Shown one piece after another: positions 20,805-31,618 of a stretch of 64,000 bases of DNA. The number at the start of each line of letters is the position of its first letter. Positions within the stretch are counted from its first letter, which is position 1. The position numbers and the translations under genes are program-made. Under the pieces are notes generated by a model. It had not been told where the DNA came from. It did no database searches and saw only the letters and a program-made list of their open reading frames with translations. This stretch comes from Xylaria sp. FL1777. Taxonomy: Eukaryota; Ascomycota; Sordariomycetes; Xylariales; Xylariaceae. The stretch spans positions 59,166-123,165 of the forward strand of contig MU400629.1 in NCBI GenBank assembly GCA_022578965.1. Direction: 5' to 3'.

Positions 20805-23543
20805 ATGCCGGGCACGCTTAAGCAACCACTTCTCTACCTCAATCGTATGATCGGCCACTCGTCTGCGAAAAACCACATTACCAAGCTCCGCCTCGGCAAT
20901 ACAGACGCCCTAGACCAGGATTCCGATTCTGACAAGAAACACCTCAAATCGGTATACGAGAAACGAGCAAAGCGACAGTCCGCCCAGGAGGAGAGGAAGT
21001 CCCTCCAGGCGAAGCGCCGACAAGAAGAAGAAGCCGCCCGCGCCGCTGATGCACCTCAGATTAGCGGGAGTTACGGCACTGTCGACGAACAGATAGTCCC
21101 GGCCTCTGAAGATATATCAGGCCTGTCTTCATCTCGAGAGGGCTCAACCATTAGTTTCACCGCTCGGGTCCACCACACACGCAATGTCAGCGCAAAGCTA
21201 GGCTTCATCATCCTGCGCCAGTCGACAAGTACGATACAAGCAGTACTTCAAGTGCGTGAGGGAGTTGTGTCTGAGCAGTTCGTTAGGTGGGCCGAACATC
21301 TGTACACAGAATGTATCGTCCACGTTCAGGGTGAATTGCGTGCACCACCCGAGAGGGTCAAGGCTTGCACTATTCACGATCTCGAGGTTCTCGTCAATAA
21401 GATGCACGTCTTGGTGCCTGTGGAAACCCCCCTACATATCGACGTGTTTGGAATGGACCAGACTGAAGAGAATCCAGAGACGCATGAGAAGCAACTAGCA
21501 GCTTCGGGCCGCGTTCGGACTGCTAATCGTGTCGTCTTCTTGCGAACTCCTGCTATGCAGGGCGTGTTCCGCATCCGCTCGGGTATCTGTAATATATTCC
21601 GCTCGACTCTGGACGAGCAAGGATTCATCGAGATCCAAACACCCAAACTTCAACCTGCCGCAACCGAGTCAGGAGCATCAGTCTTTCCAGTGAAGTACTT
21701 TGGAAGAACTGCGTACTTGGCTCAAAGTCCCCAGTTGGCCAAACAAATGGCCATCTCTGCTGATTTCGGTCGTGTGTACGAAGTTGGTCCCGTTTTCCGA
21801 GCAGAAGATAGCAATACACATCGCCACCTTACCGAATATACTGGCCTGGACCTTGAGATGGCTATTCTGAACGACTACCACGAGGCTATGGACATTATCG
21901 ATGAAATGCTGAAGGCAATCTTTAAAGGCGTCTATGCCCGGTACCGCAAGGAAATTGAAATTGTGAAAGACCGGTTCCCTCATGATGATCTTGTTTGGCT
22001 GGAAGAGACACCTCGTCTGACGTTTAAGGAAGGTATAAAACTTCTGAACGACTCTGGTTGGGTAGATGATGATGGTAAACCGGCCTCAGAAAACAAGGAT
22101 CTAGCCACGCGGGCCGAAATTCGTCTGGGGGAATTGATCAAAGAGAAGTATAAGACCGATTATTTCATCCTCGACAAGTTCCCTGCTTCAGCTCGACCAT
22201 TCTATACTCATCTTGACAAGGATGACGATACAGCGACAAATTCGTTTGACATCTTCCTCCGCGGACAGGAAATCACTACGGGTGGCCAAAGAATCAACAA
22301 CCCGCAACTTTTGGCTGAAAGAATGTCAAAAGCCGGGGTAGACCCAGAGACTATGGCAGAATATATGCAGGCCTTTGAATGGGGAGCCCCTCCCCACGCC
22401 GGGTGTGGCATTGGTTTAGAGAGAGTTCTGTTCCTCTTGCTCAACCTAGGCGACGTCCGTAATGCTTCGTTATTCCCTCGTGATCCAAAGTCGTTACCCA
22501 CCAAAACTGTGGCCGCCGATCAATTACCATTCCCTGAAGCAGACACTATTAAGTACGCGTTTGAGGGAGAACACACGCATGTACACTTACCAGATCTTGA
22601 TGAGCTCATAGTCAATTATGGCGATGCAACGAATACCTCATGGCTCGACGACCGTTACAAGGTTTGGCGAGATACGGAGACAGGTGCCGCCGTTGGATAT
22701 GCTGCGGAAAATGGCTATGCGCTGATTATGGGCAATCCGCTCTGCGATCCCCGGCAGTACCCAAGCGTCATCAGCTCTTTCCTACGATATTTGAAGAAAA
22801 GTGAAGATCTCCGTCCCATTTGGCTCCTTGTATCTGCTGAGGTAGAGGAACTTCTTGGATCAAAACTGGGTTGGAGGACCCTTTCTTCAGTGGCTGAGGA
22901 GCGTGTTGATACGCAAAATGCCGCACAGGTGACGAAGAAAGAGCGTCAAGCCAAAAACGCTGATATCAAAATTCACTCCACGGCACTTGGAGAACCCGTT
23001 CCTGACGATGTGCGAGCCAAATGTGACAAGCGCATTCAGGACTGGAAGGACAGCCGGAAGGGCAAGAAGCAAGTCCACATGACAGACGTGCAACCTTGGA
23101 TCTCTATGCCCCACCGTCGGTATCTCTGGGCTGAAGATAAGCAAGGCGAAATTGTCGGTCTTGTCATTTTACATCGCCTATCGCCCGCTCACGGCTATCA
23201 GATTAAATTCGCCCTCGACTTTCCCGGTTCTCCGTCTGGGAGCATAGAAGCGCTAATCGCGCAATCTCTGCGCGTGCTGCAGTCGTCAGGCGTTAAGACC
23301 GTTACCTTTGGTGCCGGCGCTATGGATGAACTCGAGGTTGGGCACAACCTTAACGGCTTCAGGGCCAAGCTCTTAAGTCACACATACAAAACGGTTGCAC
23401 AGCAACTGAGACTTGGCGCCAAGAGCGAGTTCCGTGAGAAATTTGGTGTCACGAATGAGCCCGTGTACATCTGCTACCCCTTCATGGGACTGGGTGTCTC
23501 GGGTGCAAGAACCCTAATTAAATTCTTCGAAGATGAGGTGTAG
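20805..23543 (+). CDS. erdS: Ergosteryl-3beta-O-aspartate synthase: AspRS fused to DUF2156 aminoacyl transferase (ErdS)
   Basis: Intron-free, 912 residues. Residues about 40-85 form a Lys/Glu-rich helix (KRAKRQSAQEERKSLQAKRR). An OB-fold anticodon-binding domain follows at about 115-215, then a class II synthetase core with motif 2 around Arg332 (FRAEDSNTHRHLTEYTGLDL) and motif 3 near 533 (GCGIGLERVLFL). All are of AspRS type, so Asp-tRNA formation should be intact. From about 590 to the end is a DUF2156/GNAT-like domain. This fusion is the established fungal ErdS: it charges tRNA-Asp and transfers Asp to ergosterol at the membrane, making ergosteryl-3beta-O-L-aspartate. It is not the housekeeping cytosolic AspRS, which lacks the C-terminal domain. 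The ATG at 20805 is the first in frame. Confidence 0.93.
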   Translation: MPGTLKQPLLYLNRMIGHSSAKNHITKLRLGNTDALDQDSDSDKKHLKSVYEKRAKRQSAQEERKSLQAKRRQEEEAARAADAPQISGSYGTVDEQIVPASEDISGLSSSREGSTISFTARVHHTRNVSAKLGFIILRQSTSTIQAVLQVREGVVSEQFVRWAEHLYTECIVHVQGELRAPPERVKACTIHDLEVLVNKMHVLVPVETPLHIDVFGMDQTEENPETHEKQLAASGRVRTANRVVFLRTPAMQGVFRIRSGICNIFRSTLDEQGFIEIQTPKLQPAATESGASVFPVKYFGRTAYLAQSPQLAKQMAISADFGRVYEVGPVFRAEDSNTHRHLTEYTGLDLEMAILNDYHEAMDIIDEMLKAIFKGVYARYRKEIEIVKDRFPHDDLVWLEETPRLTFKEGIKLLNDSGWVDDDGKPASENKDLATRAEIRLGELIKEKYKTDYFILDKFPASARPFYTHLDKDDDTATNSFDIFLRGQEITTGGQRINNPQLLAERMSKAGVDPETMAEYMQAFEWGAPPHAGCGIGLERVLFLLLNLGDVRNASLFPRDPKSLPTKTVAADQLPFPEADTIKYAFEGEHTHVHLPDLDELIVNYGDATNTSWLDDRYKVWRDTETGAAVGYAAENGYALIMGNPLCDPRQYPSVISSFLRYLKKSEDLRPIWLLVSAEVEELLGSKLGWRTLSSVAEERVDTQNAAQVTKKERQAKNADIKIHSTALGEPVPDDVRAKCDKRIQDWKDSRKGKKQVHMTDVQPWISMPHRRYLWAEDKQGEIVGLVILHRLSPAHGYQIKFALDFPGSPSGSIEALIAQSLRVLQSSGVKTVTFGAGAMDELEVGHNLNGFRAKLLSHTYKTVAQQLRLGAKSEFREKFGVTNEPVYICYPFMGLGVSGARTLIKFFEDEV

Positions 23544-24080
23544 GAAGCCCATGATCGACGAAGAAATGAGCACAAAATTTGTGTGATTGTGAGAGATTGC
23601 GGTTTAATGCGGGGATTGTTGGGCGTTTTCTTCAATGCGATCGGCAGGTGTTTCACTACTCGGTCACGCGTTTAATATTATACCTATATAGTGCTAGATA
23701 TAGTCGGCGTTCTTTGCTGTCTTGATATACCCATTTGGAGCTAGAATTAGTCATTGTATCTACCCAGTCCTAGGATTAGACAAGAATATAAACTAATACT
23801 ACTCATTGCTCAAATCTATCGACGGATTGATATCCCTGCCTCCTAAGTCTATACTGTAGCCAATACTATTACTGCTACTCGCTTGATTCCTGTAGCCCTC
23901 CAATTGTGACTAACTTTTCTGGTTTGCCATGGAAACCACCGGGCGCCGAATCTATCTATTTTCCTGCAATTATAACCGTATATCTAAATCCTCGTGAGTC
24001 TATGTTACGTTCTCTGTGAGAGAACCTCTAATTACGAATTGTAATAACTAATCTTATCCACCTTTTTTTTCTTTTCTCAC
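23544..24080. other. Convergent intergenic region
   Basis: 3' sides of erdS and the ABC transporter. AT-rich, no gene or notable repeat. Confidence 0.5.
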
Positions 24081-27000
24081 CTACTCGTTCTTCCGGCTAA
24101 AGCGCTGGAAAGGCTTCTTCAAGACGTTGACGAGCTTGCCGAGGGTACCGAAGACGTAGCCGAACCCGAAACTCCAGCCGCGTATACGGACCGTGTAGAT
24201 GAAGAAGTAGACCAGGGCCCAGTTGGAGATGCAGAACGCGAGGAAGATGCCGAAGTCTGTAGTACAGGGGTTCTTCGTTAGTGACGAGATTTGTCATGAA
24301 GGGGGGGGGGAGTGATCATCTTGAAGAGAGAATTAAAGAAAGGGATAAGGATAAGGAAAGCAGGAAAGAGTCTCACCTCTCCACTTCTCGCTAGCATCGA
24401 TATTGAGCGTTGCTAAGTACTGGTTCCCGCTCATGTAAGGACAGTATTGGCAGTCGGACTGCGCGTCCGGGTTGAGCAGGTAGCCACCGGCGGAGGAGGC
24501 GAAGGCGCCCGCGTAGTCTTGACACGTCTGTCCCGGGGGAGCGTCGAAGCGCGCCGTTTCCGACACGTCGCAGTGTACGGGCAGATCGTTGAGCGTCGCG
24601 GCCAGCACACCGCCGATCCAGTACGTGCTCGGGTTCACGTAGTACGTCCAGTACCGCCAGAACACGGGCAGCATGCTGTAGGGCTGCACCACGCCGTTGA
24701 AGAGGCCGAACATAACGAAGAAGAAGGGGAGGATCTGAAGGAGAGAGGTTAGTATATTAACCAATTGTTATGCTTATCGGCTGGGCGCGTGGGGATGGGG
24801 GGTTGCGTGTAACTTACGTTCGAGATGACGGTGAAGCTGGGGGCGAAGGCGCAGATCCACTGGCCCCAGCTGCTCATGAACAGAAAGATGAGGATGGTCA
24901 TCAAGTAGACGTATCCGGACACGGAGCTCTCTGTCGGCAGACCGGTAGGCCAGTACCAGAGCGCCCAGTACAGGGTGCCGGAGACGATAGCGGCGGGAAT
25001 CTCGGCGACGATGTTGGCGGTACAGAAGGCGACCCACCCGTAGACGCGCGAGGGGTACTCGCGCGCCTCCCAGAGGGCCATGTTGGTGAAGAACTTGGGC
25101 AGCACGGCGTTGACGATGGTGGGCGGGATCGTGACGATTAGGAAGCTCGTGAACAGCCGGTTCTGCATGTCCTGGATCGAGTACCCCAGCTGCCAGAACG
25201 TGAAGCCGTTAAAGATGCCCACGATGACGGCTACGAAGAGCTTGCCGTATAGGTATGAGGGGTCACGCCAGTATTGCCGGAACATACGCTTCGTCAGCTC
25301 GACCGTCTGCGTCCACGTCGACGCCGCGTATTCCCTGTACGCCTCCTTCGCACCCTGGCCGGGCACCGTTGCGGCGCTGCGCACCCTCTTCAGCCCGTCG
25401 ATCTCCTCGATCACCCGCTGCGCCTGCTCGCTGTTGCGCCACTCCTCGTTCCAGTCAATCTTGGTGCCATCCTCACGCCTGTGCGGCCGCGCGGCGGTCT
25501 CGAGGATGAATTCGGCGACGTTCTTGCCCGGCGGTGGACTGGCGCCTCGCTGCGCAAAATATTCAATGACGTCTTTCCCGTTCTCGCCGATGGGGCCGAA
25601 GTAGAACGTGTTTCCGCCGGGGTTTAGAGCCAGGACCATATCGAACTGCTGGATTAGCACAGAGCTCGGCTGGTGGATCGTGCAGATGATCGCTTGGCCT
25701 GCTCGCGCAAGTTTCTTGAGGAAGCTGACTATCGAGAAGGCCGATTGGGAATCTAGACCTGAAGTGGGCTCGTCGAGGAATAGCAAGAGCGACGGCTTTG
25801 CGGCGAGCTCGACGCCGATGGTCAATCGTTTGCGGAGCTCGACTCCGAGCGAGGAGATGATGGCGTCTTGAAGATCGTTCAACTCTAATAGATCGATGAT
25901 CTTGTCGACGTAAGCGAGCTTCTCGGACCGTGGAACGCTGGCCTCTTGACGCAACAGAGCGCTGAATTCTATCGCTTCGCGAATGGTTTGAGTGCCGTCG
26001 TGGAGATCGCCTTGTAAGCAGAAGCCGGTGTTCCGCTGGAAGTCAGGCTCAAGTGGACGGCCGTCGACGAACATCTCGCCGCTGACAACTCCAACACGCT
26101 GGCGCTGCGCTAACGTGTTCAGGAGGGTTGTTTTCCCCGCGCCGGATGCGCCGACCAAAGCTACCAGAAGACCGGGCTTCGCGTATCCATTTACCTTATT
26201 CAATAGCTTCCGTTCGCCTCCGAGGTAAGGGACTGTGTATTCAACATCACGCCATGTGAAGATTGAGTCGCTGTTGCTCAGCTGTCCTATATCTGACTCG
26301 TCATTTGTGGCAGTCATGTCCCCGGAGCTCTTCGACAACACGCTGGAATTCGAACCAGCATTCTTCTCCACGTCGTCGGGAGCCTCCGCTTCCTTGACTT
26401 GATTCTTTGTTTTACGGCTCCTTTTGAAGATGAGTGCGCCGCCACCTCCAGACACAAAGCTGAAGATCTCCGTAGCTATAACGGTTACAAGGATATACAG
26501 CACAGTGAAGGCGATAGCAACGCCAAAGTTGCGCCATAAGTTCGAGCGGCTGTAGCTGAATTGTGACTCCAAGTAATCGTGGCCAGTGACCTGGGCGGAA
26601 TTAATCTGTGCCCCCCTCAGCGAGCATCCTTGGAACCCTGGCTGTACGTTGGGTCCTTGCGGGACGAGTTGCTGGGGACTACATTCCATTACACGCCCAG
26701 AAAACTCGTTCGCGACAACGGCCTCGAAGCTGTAAGATAGGGGATTTACCCAATAGAGCCAGCCAAACCAGATATACCGAGATAGTAGTTGTGTCTTGGG
26801 AATGACGTATCCGGTGAAGATAATTAGGATGTTCAATGCTATACCGGAGAAGCGAACAGCTGTGTCGATCTCCGGTGAGATGCTCGCAAACATTCGATAG
26901 AGAGCCGTTACCAGGATCGTGGTGGTATAGACGAACAAGAGGTAGATGAAAAACTTGCTGACATCGCGATCAAGGTTGGTCAAAAAGTACATGATTATGC

Positions 27001-28894
27001 CGAATATCACAACTTGGAAAAAAATCATAGGGAAGTCAGTGATCACACGAGCAAGGGCGACTGCAGATGGGCGGTTGAAGGCGTAGTCTCTCTGCCGCGC
27101 GGCCACAGCGCGTCCCGATACGGCTTTCATTAACTCGCTGAGTTGCAGCCAGCCCAAGAAAAGGATGGAGAAGAAACAGGCGCCGCCGCGTGTGAAGGCT
27201 CCCGCGGTGGAAAGGGGCTCGTTGTAATAGATCGATCCGACAATGAGGCCGTTAGAGATAATGATGAATAGCTTGGTCCAAAGCGTCGTTGTGTCGCCGA
27301 AAATCAGCCAAAACTCGCGCTTGGTACAATTCAACACCTGCTGTGGGAATGATACGGTATACGGTGACTTTTCGCTCACGTTGCCCGACTTGCTGGCTTG
27401 GACGGCTCCCTCGAACCGCTTCATGTCTTCATACTCCGTCCGCTGTAAATGCTCCTCGTACTCCTGGACATCTTCGAGTAGTCTTTCGTAGTTTTTCGAG
27501 TTTCGAAACGCCTTCTCTAACTCCTCCGGAGTCTTAGGTGCCTTGGCTTCAAAGCCAGGTCGGAACTGCCTCTCCTTCGGGTCGGTAATAGCAGTCAAGA
27601 AGTCTGCTGTTGTCTGCTGTTCAGGGCACTCAAAGCCGAGGTCGATGAAGTATTGTTTGGCTTCGTTGGCAGGGCCAGAGTAAATCTCGCGCCCGTCGTC
27701 AATAACCAAGACCTTGTCCATCAGCTCGTATATTCCCTCTCCAGCTTGGTACAGAGTAACGAGCGTAGTGCGATTCGTGATATCCGTCATGATCCTTAGA
27801 GATTTGGCGTAATCGAGGGCGGTGGAAGCATCGAGACCACGGGTTGAGTTGTCCCAGGCCATAACCGTCGATTTTGAGGCTAACGTTTCGGTGATCGACA
27901 CACGTTTACGCTCGCCGCCAGAAACACCGCGGACGTATTCATCGCCCACAAGCGTATACTTGGTGTGGCTAATTCCGAATATCTTCATCAGTGCATTGGC
28001 GATGACTGGAATATCCTCCCTTGCCGATTTTTTCGTCTTGTTGAGTAAGGCGAAAGTCAAGGTTTGCCACACGTTTAAGGTAGCGTGGTGTATATCATCT
28101 TCTGGATTATAGTTGACTTCGCCGCGGTACATCTTCTTCTGTCGTTTTGCTGGAATACCGCCATAGGAGACATCGCCTTCAACGGCAGCAAAAGATTCGC
28201 GGTTGTTGGTGATGGCTTTCAGGAAGGTAGAGCATCCAGCTCCCGGGCGCCCCAAGACAAGCATCATCTCGCCATCACGAACACATCCGGTGAAGTCGTG
28301 GATCAATGTCCGAGTTGGAGGCTTGCTAACTCGGAGAGAAGGGAAATATTTTGTGATATTCCGATACAAATCCGGACCAAAGGTGCCGATGACGGCATCA
28401 GGCACTGTGCGTACAAAGGACGCCGAACTTCCGATGCCCTTGACAGTGAGATTTCGATAGACAACTCCAACCCTCTTCTCGGATCCCGCTTCTGTGCGCT
28501 TTTCGAATTGGCCCTCGCGCATGAACTTGCCAAGGTCGAAATCGTCATCCGTAGTAGCTCCGGTTCCGGTTTCGACATCGGCGTCAAGCTGGTCGGCACC
28601 TCTGTCTCCTCTTGATGACCGATTACGCCGAAGACGACTGGCCTGAGTTTCATGTGTCCTTGTCCGATGTAACTGAATGAGGTTATGTTGTAACTCTTCT
28701 AGTTCTTCCCTGGCTACTTCTTCGTCAACGCCACCGGCATCTCGCTCACCCCAAGTGCCTTCTAGTTCTACATCGTCGGCGGCGGGATGCACTGCATTGG
28801 AATCTACGGGTATATCACTCCTATGCCATAGATTCGCCGGAGTTCCCGACTCAGTTCGATGAAGAGCTTTCCCGTCTACTGTCGTACTCCACAT
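24081..28894 (-). CDS. PDR-type ABC-G full transporter
   Basis: Minus-strand exons 28894-24818, 24734-24377 and 24256-24081 give 1536 residues, the usual PDR length. The order is NBD1-TMD1-NBD2-TMD2. NBD1 has the Cys-containing Walker A GRPGAGCSTF (about 214-223), signature VSGGERKRVSI and the degenerate Walker B AWDNSTRGLD typical of fungal PDR proteins. NBD2 has the canonical GASGAGKTTLL (about 911-921) and FLDEPTSGLDSQ, with a divergent signature (GVELRKRLTIG). The second and third exons supply the last large extracellular loop, rich in Cys, and the final helix (FGIFLAFCISNWALVYFFIY). These plasma-membrane pumps export drugs, azoles and plant or microbial toxins using ATP. The specific substrate cannot be read from sequence. 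Confidence 0.93.
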
Positions 28895-30589
28895 GACGAT
28901 AGTGTTGCGGTAGCGACGTAGGGGTTTAAGCAGAGCGTAGAATGTCCGGGAATCGATAGATCCCTCGTAGCCTCAATTTCAGGCCACTTTCGTAAGGGCT
29001 GGATTGAAGCAGAATTTAAATCTCTAGTAAGTTTCTGCTCTTAGTTGTGATATTAAAAAGTAAAAAGAAAGAGAAAGAAATATAGAGATATAGAGATATA
29101 CAGGAGAGTTAAAGTAGAAAGTAGCCGCTTCGACTAGCCTAGTACACTAAACAAAGGGCAGTCAACATAATATGTAAGACATTGCGAGCACCCGGAGTTA
29201 CGGGTATAACTATCCTTTCTCCATGTTCATTATTCATCAACGGTTGAACTAAAACCAACTCGCCGATTGCACTTGTGGACCGTGAATCATGTCGTCACAC
29301 AGGAAACAAAGCCCATCCGTATACGACGACGGCGGCGATTTGGTGATGGGCCATGGCGCATCCACTTTAAAGTCTCACTGCTATCTATACTAGGCACTGT
29401 AGGATTCCTAGCGGTCTAGATAAGCGTGGGTTGGACTCGGCACTACTCGATCGGCAGGACGGATAGATGAAGCAAATCTGATAATTGTGTGATTGATTAT
29501 GTTAGACTTGTGGGTGCCAGTGTCAAAGCGTATTATAAATCAACACGAAACCTGAGAAAACTGAGTTGTGACCTATCCACTGTACACCAGCCTAATGCTG
29601 CACTAGACAGATACCTTTTGCTGCTTTAGGCCCTCTTGTACGACTTGACTAGGTACCTAGATAGATTACGGATGGGGATGGAGATCATTTCCCCATTTTG
29701 TGTTATGGGGAGCCTCATTATCATCAGTGGATGCATCTTATTAATGATGAACCCTTTAGAATATAACGTTATGCTACATACCTAATAAGAGTAGCCATAT
29801 ATAACGGTACTGCGTTATGCTACCCAATAAGAGTAGGTACCCAGCTTTGTTATCAAACCGACGACGACGGCAGGGAACATGCATCATATATGTATGCACT
29901 GCCTACTTATTTATCGGATTACCGGTTCGGGCTTCGGCTCTGAATTTTCTTCGGTTGACCTGTTGCATCGGCGATAAGCTCGTAGATTACCGTCAAAGAA
30001 GAACAATTACCGAAACCGTACGGAGTATGTTAGTCGGGGTTAAAAGCGTTAATATACTAAGTTAGTACCCCCGACTCAGCACGGGGTTAGCCGATGCTAC
30101 CTTCATCTGAGTCACCCCGAAGTCTACCAATCAGCACTGATTCCCAGATGCTGGAAAGTGTTATCTATCTGGGCTGGATCTGGATAATCAGCAGCACAGC
30201 CCAAGGCACTGGGTATTAATACATGTAAGATATCCATTGGCCCGACTTGATAAGCTTATTTCTATGGCAGAGCGCAAGATACGGTACCTATTGCACCTAA
30301 CCAATAATAGTTATAAGATTTTACTAGGTTGTATAAGACGCGTACCTCTCTCTGTCTTATGAAGGGCTTACGCGGGACGCGTATAACTTGTATAACCACA
30401 TCTCTCTCGACTACTGAGCTTCTAGCATGGTTTTCTCGGCTTCACCGTCTAGGTCGACGGCACAATTGTTCCACGATGTAGTCACAGGGACTGCGCTGGC
30501 GTCAAGACCAAAATCTCCTGCAAGTGCCATAGCCAATCTCACTGCACAGGAGAAGTTAACATAGCTACTTCAAGCGGGAAGTTCAATGA
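28895..30589. other. ABC transporter promoter and gene-poor region
   Basis: No intact gene. An AGATAT/AAAGAG-rich stretch lies at about 29055-29105. Near 29650 and 29820 TACCTAG-type motifs recur. The left end of the monooxygenase relic may reach into 30430-30590, where short frames resemble continued but stop-containing coding sequence. Confidence 0.45.
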
Positions 30590-30985
30590 AGATAGTGCTA
30601 AAGGAAGCCTTCATGCACCGTGTCTATACAAATGGAGCATAAAGCAACAGATAAAATACTTACAAATACGTAGTTCGGCGCGGAATTCCACGGGGAATGA
30701 CTAATCAACGGCGCGCCGTAGCGATCTCGCTTATCGAACCATCTCCAACCGCCGAGCTCGACGGATCCAGCCCGCTTGTAGTCGAATCCCAAGCTCTCCA
30801 GGATCGGCATCGAGTTGGGGAAATTCGCGACCCCCTAGCCACCCGGTGCCTTGGGGGACTCACCACGCTCGCACGCGGAGACGTCGTGCATCTCCCGTAG
30901 CACGCGGGTCGCGACTGGTCCCGCGAGGTCTGATCCGACGACGGCTACGCGGAGACGGGGCTATTGCCTGCCATAATGATGTTGG
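30590..30985 (-). pseudogene. N-terminal remnant of an FAD-dependent (salicylate hydroxylase-type) monooxygenase
   Basis: On the minus strand one frame reads a Rossmann FAD-binding start (RVAVVGSDLAGPVATRVL, from about 30951), then REMHDVSACERG and GVANFPNSMPILESLGFDYK. This is the order seen in group A flavoprotein monooxygenases. An in-frame TAG at 30837-30835 interrupts it. The third glycine-motif position is altered (GSDLAG instead of the usual GxGxxG). The nearest ATG upstream is in a different frame, and nothing like the remaining three quarters of the enzyme follows. A putative 29-nt GTGAGT...CTAG interval around the stop is too short to be a normal intron. I conclude it is a decayed fragment. 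Confidence 0.65.
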
Positions 30986-31618
30986 CTTTCTGAGAATCGC
31001 AAAAAGGGTCTTTTGTAGGCAAGGGCCACATGGGAGAAACTTAGGGTGCGGAGGTCATGCTACCGTGCCCCAAACAGGAGAGCAACTGAGCTCTGTTTAT
31101 GCAATTTCAAATGACACTTATTGATAATGGTATGTATGACACGGTATCCCCGCGGAAAATCATTGGACGATGATTTCCTATGTACTCGCACCATGTTCAC
31201 TATTGAGATTACGGTACCGGAGATGTGACTAGGTATGCACTCACCTTTTCGGTAACCGAATGAGCAATCAATCTCAAGATGGAGCTGATGAGTTACTTTA
31301 TCATGCTACCTTGTCGTTCAATACCGGACTTATCTCTAAACTCCGAACGAAGATAACTTCACGCTATCAGTCGGCCAAGCTCCAAAAATTAGAGGTTACC
31401 TGATCGCTGTCAATAGTCTCATCACGCTGACTACGTTTTTTTCTAGGTTGCTATATATCATGATAGTATTGTCCCCCCCTGGACGGTACACTGTGAAGAC
31501 TAATACGAACTCTAAACGTATTTTTAATCTGGCATAAATATGTCTGTACTTTCGAAACTGTGTTTTGGTCTGCAGTAAGCTCGTCAAGATGAAAATCCCA
31601 CGATAACGCTTGACCCCC
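30986..31618. other. Intergenic region
   Basis: No gene recognised. Left boundary of the toxin-like cluster. Confidence 0.5.

Noticed and set aside
20805..23543. Housekeeping cytosolic aspartyl-tRNA synthetase
   Set aside because: The C-terminal DUF2156-type domain marks it as ErdS; the housekeeping enzyme lacks it.
30775..30800. tRNA-like TCGAATCCC
   Set aside because: It lies within the monooxygenase remnant; no cloverleaf or matching acceptor stem can be drawn.
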